Assembly: GCA_031279895.1 (NCBI GenBank)
Contig: JAITHR010000282.1
Span: forward strand, 1 to 13,899
Reading direction: 5' to 3'
From: Spirochaetaceae bacterium
Lineage (GTDB): Bacteria; Spirochaetota; Spirochaetia; Treponematales; Breznakiellaceae
Length of the DNA stretch: 13,899 bases
Part shown: one piece after another, positions 1-5,686 of the stretch
How the letters are laid out: each line of letters begins with the position of its first letter
How positions within the stretch are numbered: position 1 is the stretch's first letter
Translations under genes and position numbers: made by a program
Notes under the pieces: generated by a model
What the model was told of the DNA's origin: nothing
Databases searched by the model: none
What the model saw: only the letters and a program-made list of their open reading frames with translations

Positions 1-250
1 TGCGCGGCGCTCAGCCCCGCACAACGACAAGCCCCTTACTACGCACAACAACGCGCCGCTCCCAAACCGCCCGTCGTTGCGCGAAGCGTAGCCGCGCCTG
101 AGTAGCAGAAAGCGAAGTAACCGGACAAGGTGTTGCACCATTAAGAGGCAACAGGCGGCCTTGCTAGAACAGCCGGAGGCTGCGGAACCGCCGGCGGCTG
201 CGTCTGAGGCACGGGGCGGGACGCTTATGAAGCCGTCGGAGACGGGCGCG
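1..250 (-). repeat. Mosaic intergenic repeat, copy A
   Basis: The copy carries the shared landmarks of the family: a GGTGTTGCACC core at 129-139, the GCGAAGCGTAGCCGCGC palindrome near 80-97, and AACAGCCGGAGGCTGCGG near 168-185. It is in the minus orientation relative to the word GGTGCAACACC. It closely resembles copy D at 8775-8963. It continues past the left edge of the window. Confidence 0.85.
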
Positions 251-402
251 GGACGCTTATATAAAAAAGTAAAAAAAAGATGAAATTCTATCGAATTGGG
301 CTTGATAAGTGCAGGTGCGTACATATATTTAGTGTATTGTTTGTCCAAAGTCTGCCCTGAGGGGCTCGCGACATCAAAAATAAAAATCATTCCGTAATGC
401 AT
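1..402 (-). CDS. Partial ORF, paralogue of the right-edge phase-variable ORF; runs off the window
   Basis: Read from the ATG at 402 this frame stays open for all 134 codons to the window edge. The first ~45 residues are not repeat-derived: MHYGMIFIFDVASPSG, then DKQYTKYMYAPALIKPNSIE, then a Phe/Leu-rich stretch. From about base 250 downward the frame enters mosaic repeat copy A and becomes Arg/Cys-rich (KAACC..VQHLVRLL..RRGYASR). The N-terminal part aligns with the ORF at 13660 in that ORF's second frame (KYVHGLLLVKHNSIKFYL), with many differences at third codon positions, which favours a real protein family. A promoter lies directly upstream. I do not recognise the family. Only the non-repeat head is likely to be ancestral; the tail may be a read-through fusion. 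Function unknown. Confidence 0.4.
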   Translation of the reverse strand, partial: MHYGMIFIFDVASPSGQTLDKQYTKYMYAPALIKPNSIEFHLFFTFLYKRPAPVSDGFISVPPRASDAAAGGSAASGCSSKAACCLLMVQHLVRLLRFLLLRRGYASRNDGRFGSGALLCVVRGLSLCGAERRA

Positions 403-436
403 AATACCACTATAGCATACTCCGCCGAAAACGCAA
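403..436 (-). promoter_or_regulatory. Promoter with ATG 6 bases after the -10 (leaderless candidate)
   Basis: On the minus strand the -10 TATAGT (409-414) is preceded by TGC, an extended -10, with a weak -35 TTGCGT (431-436) 16 bases upstream. Only six bases separate the -10 from the ATG at 402, so transcription would begin at or next to the start codon. No Shine-Dalgarno sequence fits. Confidence 0.5.
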
Positions 437-446
437 GCTTTTTTTT

Positions 447-830
447 CAGCCTCCGGCTGTTTCAAACATGGCCGCCTGTTGTTTCCAAATAGTGCAACAC
501 CCTGTCCGCCGGCGGCGCCGGAGGCACAGCAAGGCCGCTTGTTGTTTCCAAGCGGTGCAACACCTTGTCCGGTTAGGGGGCTTGCACAGCCCAGGCGCGG
601 CTTACGCTTCGCGCAGCCTCCGGCGGCTTGTGCGTTGTTGTGCGTTGTTCGGGGCGGGTCGTTGTTCGGGCGCGGCAAACCAATCTCCGCCCGCTTAGAG
701 GCGCTCCGCAGGAAGCTTATGGAACAGCCGGAGACGGCGGGGCGCTGCGCGGCAAAGCTGACCGTCGTTGTTCAGAGCGCTTCGCAGGAAGCTTTTGTGC
801 CTCCGCCGCCGGCGGCGGCTTTTTGGAAGC
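447..830 (+). repeat. Mosaic intergenic repeat, copy B, internally duplicated
   Basis: It starts with CAGCCTCCGGCTGTTTCAAA and contains the core word twice (491-501 with one change, and 554-564), so the GGCCGC..TGTTGTTTCCAA segment is tandemly duplicated about 62 bases apart. The part at about 743-780 (GCGCGGCAAAGC through CGTCGTTGTTC) is the reverse complement of a segment near 13548-13592 in copy F, with a short deletion, showing that modules have been inverted. The right end enters the 3' end of the rhomboid gene. No convincing gene lies in 403-771; the short plus-strand ORFs here are repeat-derived. Confidence 0.85.
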
Positions 831-1365
831 CGAAGAGACTTCCGCAGACGCCGCCTATGATATGGGCGAACTCGGAGATGTTGTTGTCGTCAAACGAGGA
901 AACCGCCTCGCCGCCCACGTAGAGGATAAGCACGAGAATAAAGGTCAGGGGGATCTCCCCTTTGCGGAAGTTGGTGAAAGACGCGAGGAGTATCAGCATG
1001 AACACGACGCCGCTTGCGCCCAGCAGGGCCGTGGAGAAGAAAAACACGTTAAGCACGCCGGTAACGAGCGCGGTAACGAACATCATAAAGAGGAGGGACA
1101 GGGAGCCGTAGTGTTCCTCCAGCATGGGGCCGAGGATGAGAAGCAGGGAGAAGTTGCTGATAAAGTGGAAGAAGTCCGCGTGGCCTATGGCGTGGGTAAC
1201 GAGCGTAACGATGTTGCGGATGCTGCGGAGGGAAAAGTCTTCCTTTCCCGGCACGAGAAACCACCGTTCCATAAGATCCGGTAACACGGTGAGCGAAAGG
1301 ATAAGGGCGCCAAGGCTTATGAGGGTGTAGGTAAGCACCACCGGCGAGTTGTAGGTAATACGCAT
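772..1365 (-). CDS. Rhomboid-family intramembrane serine protease
   Basis: A polytopic membrane protein of 197 residues. Signatures of the rhomboid family are visible: H(62)-A-D-F-F-H-F-I-S-N(71) with a following G79-P-M-L-E, the catalytic serine motif G116-A-S118-G119, and the partner histidine in F166-A-H168-I-I-G-G in the last helix. Six hydrophobic segments can be traced. Rhomboids cleave substrates within or beside the membrane; the substrate here is unknown. The ORF ends with about 17 residues (QKAAAGGGGTKASCEAL) encoded by mosaic repeat copy B, so the natural C-terminus was probably replaced just after the last helix; the catalytic core is intact. It lies 48 bases downstream of exonuclease III on the same strand, with a hairpin between them and its own -10. 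The start has no Shine-Dalgarno sequence. Confidence 0.88.
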   Translation of the reverse strand: MRITYNSPVVLTYTLISLGALILSLTVLPDLMERWFLVPGKEDFSLRSIRNIVTLVTHAIGHADFFHFISNFSLLLILGPMLEEHYGSLSLLFMMFVTALVTGVLNVFFFSTALLGASGVVFMLILLASFTNFRKGEIPLTFILVLILYVGGEAVSSFDDNNISEFAHIIGGVCGSLFGFQKAAAGGGGTKASCEAL

Positions 1366-1380
1366 TGGAGAAGTATACCA
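1366..1380 (-). promoter_or_regulatory. Extended -10 adjoining the rhomboid start codon
   Basis: On the minus strand TGGTATACT (TATACT at 1372-1377, with TG at 1379-1380) is an extended -10 with six bases before the ATG at 1365. I see no good -35. The upstream sequence lacks a purine-rich ribosome site, so a leaderless message is the simplest reading. Confidence 0.45.
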
Positions 1381-1386
1381 CGGGAA

Positions 1387-1410
1387 CCGCGGGACGCGCC
1401 ATACCCGCGG
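1387..1410 (-). terminator. GC-rich hairpin after exonuclease III
   Basis: CCGCGGG (1387-1393) and CCCGCGG (1404-1410) form a perfect 7-bp inverted repeat with a 10-base loop, between the exoA stop codon and the rhomboid -10. There is no T-run, so it may be a weak terminator, a pause site or an mRNA-stabilising stem. Confidence 0.4.
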
Positions 1411-1413
1411 AGT

Positions 1414-2193
1414 TCAGAGGATATGGAGTTCCACAGGGCAGTGGTCAGAGCCTTTTATGTCGGCACGGATGATGCTTTTCTCCACCCGCCACATGAAAGC
1501 GCGGTCAACGCAGTGGTAGTCGAGGCGCCACCCTATATTTCTCGATCGGGCGTTCGCCGAGTAGGACCACCAGGTATAGTGCTTGGGCTCCCCCGGATGA
1601 AAGGCGCGGAAGGTGTCGACATACCCCGCGCCGCAAAATATATCCATCCACTCGCGCTCCTCCGGCAAATAACCGGCGGACTTCTCGTTTTCTTTGGGAT
1701 ATTCCAGATCAATGGCGTTGTGGGCGATATTGTAGTCCCCGCACAGTACCACGTGGCGCCGGCAGGCCACGAGCGTATCGCAGCGCGTCTTTATGGCCCG
1801 GCAAAACCCCATCTTGTAGTCAAGGCGCGCCCCGAAGTCCCGCGAATTGGGGAAGTACGCGGCGATAAGCACGAAATCCCGAAAGTCCGCCTGCAATACC
1901 CGCCCCTCGTCGTCGAAATAGGGTATGCCCATGGGCTTTACGCTCCGCGGCTTTATGCGCGTATAGAGCGTTACCCCGGAATACCCGCGTTTCTTGGCGC
2001 AGCTCCAATAGGAACGGTAGCGCCGCTCCTTTTTGTCCGTCGGATTTAGCATTTCTTTGGGAAGCTGGTCCGGCGTGGCTCTGGTTTCCTGAAGGCACAG
2101 CACCTCCGGCGCATCGGACCTCAGCCACTCCATAAGACCCATCCTCTTTTCCGCCGAGCGGATACCGTTCACATTCCACGATACAATACGCAT
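1414..2193 (-). CDS. exoA: Exodeoxyribonuclease III (AP endonuclease family)
   Basis: A DNA-repair nuclease of the ExoIII/EEP family that removes nucleotides 3'->5' from duplex DNA and cuts at abasic sites in base-excision repair. Family landmarks in order: MRIVSWNVNGIRS at the N-terminus (Asn7), LCLQETR with metal-binding Glu36, CGDYNIAH, the R-L-D-Y block, and GSDHCPVEL at the C-terminus with catalytic His251. The length of 259 residues is normal. The frame is open 12 codons further upstream, but the family begins at this MRIVSWN and a promoter sits directly before it, so the start is placed at 2193. It is followed on the same strand by the rhomboid gene. All the key residues I can check are present. 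Confidence 0.95.
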   Translation of the reverse strand: MRIVSWNVNGIRSAEKRMGLMEWLRSDAPEVLCLQETRATPDQLPKEMLNPTDKKERRYRSYWSCAKKRGYSGVTLYTRIKPRSVKPMGIPYFDDEGRVLQADFRDFVLIAAYFPNSRDFGARLDYKMGFCRAIKTRCDTLVACRRHVVLCGDYNIAHNAIDLEYPKENEKSAGYLPEEREWMDIFCGAGYVDTFRAFHPGEPKHYTWWSYSANARSRNIGWRLDYHCVDRAFMWRVEKSIIRADIKGSDHCPVELHIL

Positions 2194-2229
2194 TTTATCA
2201 CTATAGCTCCGGCGCCTATGGGTTCGCAA
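2194..2229 (-). promoter_or_regulatory. exoA promoter, leaderless arrangement
   Basis: On the minus strand: -35 TTGCGA (2224-2229), an 18-base spacer, -10 TATAGT (2200-2205), then six bases to the ATG at 2193. A GGAG lies 13 bases from the ATG, overlapping the promoter, too far to act as a normal ribosome site. Transcription would start at or beside the A of the ATG. Confidence 0.55.
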
Positions 2230-2263
2230 GCGTCTTTTGGCCCGTCACCACCCCGCCGGCGGC

Positions 2264-2630
2264 GGGAGGCACAGCCTCCGCAGCCTCCGGCTGTTTCAAA
2301 CATGGCCGCCCCGTCTCCGACGGTTTCAAGCAAGGCCGCTTGTTGTTTCCGAATGGTGCAACACCTTGTCCGGTGAGCGGGCTTGATATTAGCCAGGCGC
2401 GGCTACGCTTCGCGCAGCGGCGGACGGTTCGGGAGCTATGCGTTGTTGTGCGCGGTAAGGGGCGGCGCGTTGTTCGGGGCGCGGCGCGTCTTGCGCTACC
2501 GGGGGGTCTGGGGGAACCGGTTCCCCCAGCCGCCGGAGGCAGCTAGTCTGTCGTTGCCCGCTTTGCCGCGCTTCGCATGACGCTTATGGAACAGCCGGAG
2601 GCTGCGTCGGAGACGGGCCGGAGTCGTCTC
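2264..2630 (+). repeat. Mosaic intergenic repeat, copy C
   Basis: It contains CAGCCTCCGGCTGTTTCAAA (about 2281), the core GGTGCAACACC at 2355-2365, the GGCGCGGCTACGCTTCGCGC segment near 2396, and the GCTTATGGAACAGCCGGAGG word near 2583. It fills the space between exoA and the prophage remnant and supplies the last ~25 codons of the frame at 2543-2995. The reading frame that is open in copies A, D and F has a TGA here right after GTCCGG. No gene is supported in the 2194-2620 gap. Confidence 0.85.
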
Positions 2631-2995
2631 ATTCTGCCTTGGAGGTGCGCGGATATGCCGTGCGGATGCAGGCCAGCGCCGGTAATAACATACTCAACGC
2701 CCCACCATACCAGCCGGTCTGACGGCCTCTGGGTTGCCGGGTCCGCCACGAAAAACGTCAGAGCGCGGGGCGCGACAACCTCAATGACGTCTCTCTTTCT
2801 CGTCCCTTCGGGCAGTATCCGCATGGTTTCACCGGAGGGCAGGGCTGTACCGTTCCCCTGAAAGGCGTGTCCAGCACCGCTCCGTCCGTCCATGTGCCGT
2901 TTATGTATGAACCGGCGCGATTTCACTTTACGAGGTCTACCGACCGACCGCATGAGGCTCATCCTAGCCCGACCCGCCATTGGAGCGTATGACAT
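2625..2995 (-). pseudogene. Phage head-closure/adaptor-like gene, frameshifted, tail lost to the repeat
   Basis: The frame from 2995 gives GRPRKVKSRRFIHK, then a non-phage-like stretch, then MRILPEGTRKRDVIEVVAP, FFVADPATQRPSDRLVWWG and EYVITGAGLHPHG. This resembles small virion proteins of the head-tail joining type. Between about 2900 and 2830 another frame reads GTWTDGAVLDTPFRGTVQP, which continues the family pattern much better, so a first frameshift near 2900 appears to be reversed by a second near 2825-2850. The last ~25 codons (RPVSDAASGCS onward) are encoded by repeat copy C. The family assignment is by pattern memory. It is almost certainly inactive. Confidence 0.6.
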
Positions 2996-3001
2996 TATGC
3001 G

Positions 3002-3556
3002 TTACCGCCCCCGCATGGCGCCGATATCAATGAGCGGCCTGCCGGTCTTTTCCTTTTTGACGGTAATGCCGGAATTGGGACAAAACTCCCCTCGCGGATA
3101 AACGTTTTCACCCCTTCCTCCGCGAACTGTCCGATCCGGCTTACTGCGGTTCGGACGTCCAGTTTTCCCTCTGATACCAGCGCGAAAAATTTATCAACGG
3201 TGTTTTTGATAGCGCCCTCTTTGTTTTCTATCCGGCCTCTTATGAAGGGGCGGGGTGATATCCGCCATTTGCCGTTCCGAAAGACGCCAAACTTGTTGGC
3301 CACTGCGTACTCGGCTATGGATATGCCGTCCGTGGAACCCGCCCCTTCGGGAATACCGACTTTAACCCGCAATAGTCGCAATATTTTTCCGTATCTCCCA
3401 AGTCCCTGGCCGTATCGACGATGCCTCACGGATTGCCGCCACCCGCCCTGTTTTCTCAAAGCCGGACGTAAGCAGTCCGCAGCCGGACATTTTCCTGTAC
3501 AAACCAAAGTTCGGCGTGTAAAAATCAAAGTCCGCCGCAGCCTCCGGCTGTTTCAT
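3002..3556 (-). pseudogene. HK97 gp10-like tail-completion gene, broken in three frames
   Basis: Pieces in consecutive frames assemble into one phage protein: DFDFYTPNFGLYRKMSG and SGFEKTGRVAAIREAS (3362-3556); then RYGQGLGRYGKILRLLRVKV, SIAEYAVANKFGVFRNGKW, ISPRPFIRGRIENK and VRTAVSRIGQFAEEGVKTFI (about 3085-3450); then VKKEKTGRPLIDIGAMRGR to a TAA at 3002-3004. The AeyAxxNxFG, PPRPFxR-like and RPLIDxGxMR motifs are typical of gp10-like tail-completion proteins. Two single-base indels, near 3450 and near 3078, explain the breaks. The first codons (MKQPEAAA) come from the repeat scrap at 3538, which supplies both an ATG and a new N-terminus. Confidence 0.7.
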
Positions 3557-3562
3557 AAACTT
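3538..3562 (+). repeat. Short scrap of the mosaic repeat inside the prophage remnant
   Basis: CAGCCTCCGGCTGTTTCATA followed by AACTTC matches, with one change, the 26-base segments at 13098-13123 and 13516-13541. On the minus strand it reads ATGAAACAGCCGGAGG, giving a start codon fused to the phage-derived frame that follows. Confidence 0.8.
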
Positions 3563-3566
3563 CCCG

Positions 3567-3936
3567 CTACGCGCCTTTATCCCGTGCCTTCGGCTTTATC
3601 CCGAGCTTCTCCATCCGCTGAAGTATCACCAGTCTAAGTTCCTCGCGAGTCTCCTCCTGAAACCACTTCCGAAGCGTGTCGGGGTTGACGCACTCATCAA
3701 TCAGTTCGTAGGCGGTGTTTACCGGAACCTCTTTGAGGCTTTTGGTTTTATTATCTCTGTCCGCGCCGGATGCGCCGCCATAATTTCCCGCTCGTCATCG
3801 GTTACCTCGTTGACCCCGGGCAGTAACGAAACCTGCCCTCTGGTAAGCCGTATCTTTTCCAGCTCTGTTCGGCGGCGGCTACAAGCGGGACTGTTTTTAA
3901 GTATGCACCGTTTAACGGCTTGTATTTCAACAGCAC
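3567..3936 (-). pseudogene. Phage virion-associated gene with LPGVN motif, frameshifted
   Basis: A strong ribosome site, TAGGAGG (3944-3950), precedes a GTG at 3936 that opens VLLKYKPLNGAYLKTVPLVA. The homology then moves frame to GQVSLLPGVNEVTDDERE and IMAAHPA, and moves again near 3770 to KSLKEVPVNTAYELIDECVN and DTLRKWFQEETREELRLVIL, ending at the TAG at 3567-3569. The LLPGVNxVxDxxW-like motif followed by a Lys/Glu-rich helical tail recurs in small structural genes of Mu-like and related phages. Two indels (roughly 3850-3880 and about 3770) break the frame. It is inactive as read. The exact family is not certain. Confidence 0.6.
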
Positions 3937-3947
3937 GGTTTAACCTC

Positions 3948-4064
3948 CTAAACTCCGTCCGCAAAGGCGAACGCCATAGAGTAATAGATAATGACCCCGG
4001 CGCAGCAGCTGTGGCAGGGTATCGTGAACTCCATGCCCTTCTGTACGGGGTCAAATAAATTCAT
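3948..4064 (-). CDS. 38-residue ORF, phage-associated small hydrophobic protein
   Basis: The ATG at 4064 lies three bases after the stop of the 522-residue gene, and the TAG (3948-3950) overlaps the ribosome site of the following LPGVN gene. The product is MNLFDPVQKGMEF followed by a Cys/His cluster (IPCHSCCAG) and a hydrophobic end (VIIYYSMAFAFADGV). The tight packing with the next gene suggests it belonged to the prophage operon. It could equally be the intact last part of a longer phage gene whose 5' end was lost when the island arrived. No obvious ribosome site precedes it. Function unknown. Confidence 0.4.
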   Translation of the reverse strand: MNLFDPVQKGMEFTIPCHSCCAGVIIYYSMAFAFADGV

Positions 4065-4067
4065 ACT

Positions 4068-5636
4068 TTATGCGTTTAACCTCTCCCATTCAGCATCCAA
4101 ATCGCGGTTTAGGGTATCCATATCTAGCATATTACCCCGGTAGATAGCCATTATCTCGCGCAAACCGGAAAAGGCAAACTTTTGCCATGCAACCAGATTA
4201 AGATGTAAAGCAAACGTAAGAACATTGCCGCCAGATCGTATTCCAGCGTCTATTGCGTCAACAATGCAAAGAGAACCATGTCCCACGACAAGCATACGCC
4301 TTAATTCAGGCTGATTGCCAAAGGGCATTGATTCCTTCCAGGTTTTCTTATGGTAGAATTTTCTCTTGATAGTAAAAGATACCCTGATTATTATTTCGTT
4401 AAGAAAAACAGGAATTGCCATTGCCGCTCCATGGCGGGCATCATAGCCTTCCTGAAACATTTTTGTTGAAAATTCCGCTAATGTTTTTTGGTCGCCGCCA
4501 ACATTGAAAGAACCGAAATCGCATAGTTGGAACAGCTCAAAAAAAGGCATCGGTATACCGCTGCCTCTTGTATTTTTGTGACCTCTTGTACCGCTTGAGC
4601 CTGCCAAGTCTGACATTATGTGTCCCAACCAATTAAAAAACCCACAAAATAATTTTGCAATAAAATTATCGCCCTGTAATCTGAAATTACCGTCCTTGTT
4701 TTCTATTCTGATTATTTGTCCATCTGAAATAATAGATGTAGTATTGGTAAATTGGTCCAGAAGAGAAAAAAATAATCCTATTATGTCAGGAGCATGACCT
4801 AATGATTTTAGGTGATGATTAACAGGAGCCATACTCAATTGTTCGGTTGTTAATCCAAGATCAGCAGCATAGCGGGCGTCATAGTTCACTTTGAATCTAT
4901 GTTCAAGATAACCGATACAGCTTGCAATTCCTTCAGGCGCCTTGTTTTGCAAAGCTGACTTGGCTTTTTTATCAGCATTAAAAACAAAGCCAGTAAATTT
5001 TTCAACCAGATTATCCGCCATTTTGTCTGTCCAGTTTCCAAGTTTACTTTTCCCCGGCATTCCAACAAAAAAGGCATCTATTAGGCCGCATACAACACCA
5101 CTTGAAGCCGCGATAATGTAATCCCATTTATCGCAGTGGGCTTTTTTCATGGTATAGTCATCTTTTATACGTTTTGCTATTTCCGCACGATCTTTTGCCG
5201 TCATTAACTCCTGGAATGGATCAACGGACAGATCTATGTGGTGTTTTTCGGCATAACCTTCGATATTGGCGAGATAATCTTCCCACGATACACTTTCACC
5301 AAAATCAATAGTATCTACATGGTCAAAGGTATATGCTTTAATTGACTGCACCTCTTTTTCTGATAAATTCAGCATTTTATCTATAGCGGAAGTATTCACA
5401 TTCGTATAATCAATGACATCAGTATTCACTCCTTGTTTTTGTAGTAATACTTCGCTTTGTTCCAGTAGCGATTCCAATTCGGAGAGGTTACTATCGTTAA
5501 TTTGTGACAAAACGCCCAAACCTTGATTAATTTGGTCTGTCAGATTACCCAAAGCCTGCTGCTGGTGGCGCTGTGCCAAACCAGCTTTCCCGGCATCATC
5601 CATGGTTTCACGAGAGATTCTTTTTTCATCATGCAT
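4068..5636 (-). CDS. 522-residue membrane-associated protein of the accessory island, unknown function
   Basis: The N-terminal ~110 residues are Gln/Asn/Leu-rich and helical (HQQQALGNLTDQINQGLGVL and on), possibly a coiled coil. One clear hydrophobic helix lies at about 173-193 (YIIAASSGVVCGLIDAFFVG); further hydrophobic stretches lie near 283-296, 325-342, 405-420 and 472-492. Three GH...D motifs stand out: HHLKSLGHAPDIIG (274-287), LGHIMSDLAGSSG (337-349) and VGHGSLCIVDAID (451-463), a pattern that could bind metal or form a membrane-embedded active site. I recall similar uncharacterised proteins in gut bacteria but no name. The start at 5636 has AAAGGGG seven bases upstream. It follows the 554-residue gene by 50 bases with a hairpin between them, so the two are probably co-transcribed. 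Composition is AT-richer than the flanking chromosome, which suggests transfer. Confidence 0.8.
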   Translation of the reverse strand: MHDEKRISRETMDDAGKAGLAQRHQQQALGNLTDQINQGLGVLSQINDSNLSELESLLEQSEVLLQKQGVNTDVIDYTNVNTSAIDKMLNLSEKEVQSIKAYTFDHVDTIDFGESVSWEDYLANIEGYAEKHHIDLSVDPFQELMTAKDRAEIAKRIKDDYTMKKAHCDKWDYIIAASSGVVCGLIDAFFVGMPGKSKLGNWTDKMADNLVEKFTGFVFNADKKAKSALQNKAPEGIASCIGYLEHRFKVNYDARYAADLGLTTEQLSMAPVNHHLKSLGHAPDIIGLFFSLLDQFTNTTSIISDGQIIRIENKDGNFRLQGDNFIAKLFCGFFNWLGHIMSDLAGSSGTRGHKNTRGSGIPMPFFELFQLCDFGSFNVGGDQKTLAEFSTKMFQEGYDARHGAAMAIPVFLNEIIIRVSFTIKRKFYHKKTWKESMPFGNQPELRRMLVVGHGSLCIVDAIDAGIRSGGNVLTFALHLNLVAWQKFAFSGLREIMAIYRGNMLDMDTLNRDLDAEWERLNA

Positions 5637-5652
5637 AAATTATCCCCTTTGC

Positions 5653-5675
5653 CTGCCCGCAAATAACACGGGCAG
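5653..5675 (-). terminator. Intergenic hairpin between the two island genes
   Basis: CTGCCCG (5653-5659) and CGGGCAG (5669-5675) pair perfectly around a 9-base AT-rich loop, between the stop of the 554-aa gene and the ribosome site of the 522-aa gene. No T-run follows on the minus strand. It may be a partial terminator or an RNA-processing stem that sets unequal expression of the two proteins. Confidence 0.45.
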
Positions 5676-5686
5676 ACGATCAAAAG

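Noticed and set aside
628..1284. A 218-codon plus-strand frame opposite the rhomboid gene
   Set aside because: It overlaps repeat copy B and the antisense of a motif-bearing rhomboid; it is a shadow frame.
1423..2049. A 208-codon plus-strand frame opposite exoA
   Set aside because: It is antisense to a complete exonuclease III and has no ribosome site or motif.
2340..2580. Short plus-strand ORFs inside repeat copy C
   Set aside because: They consist wholly of the mosaic repeat, and their frames do not match the frame kept open in copies A, D and F.
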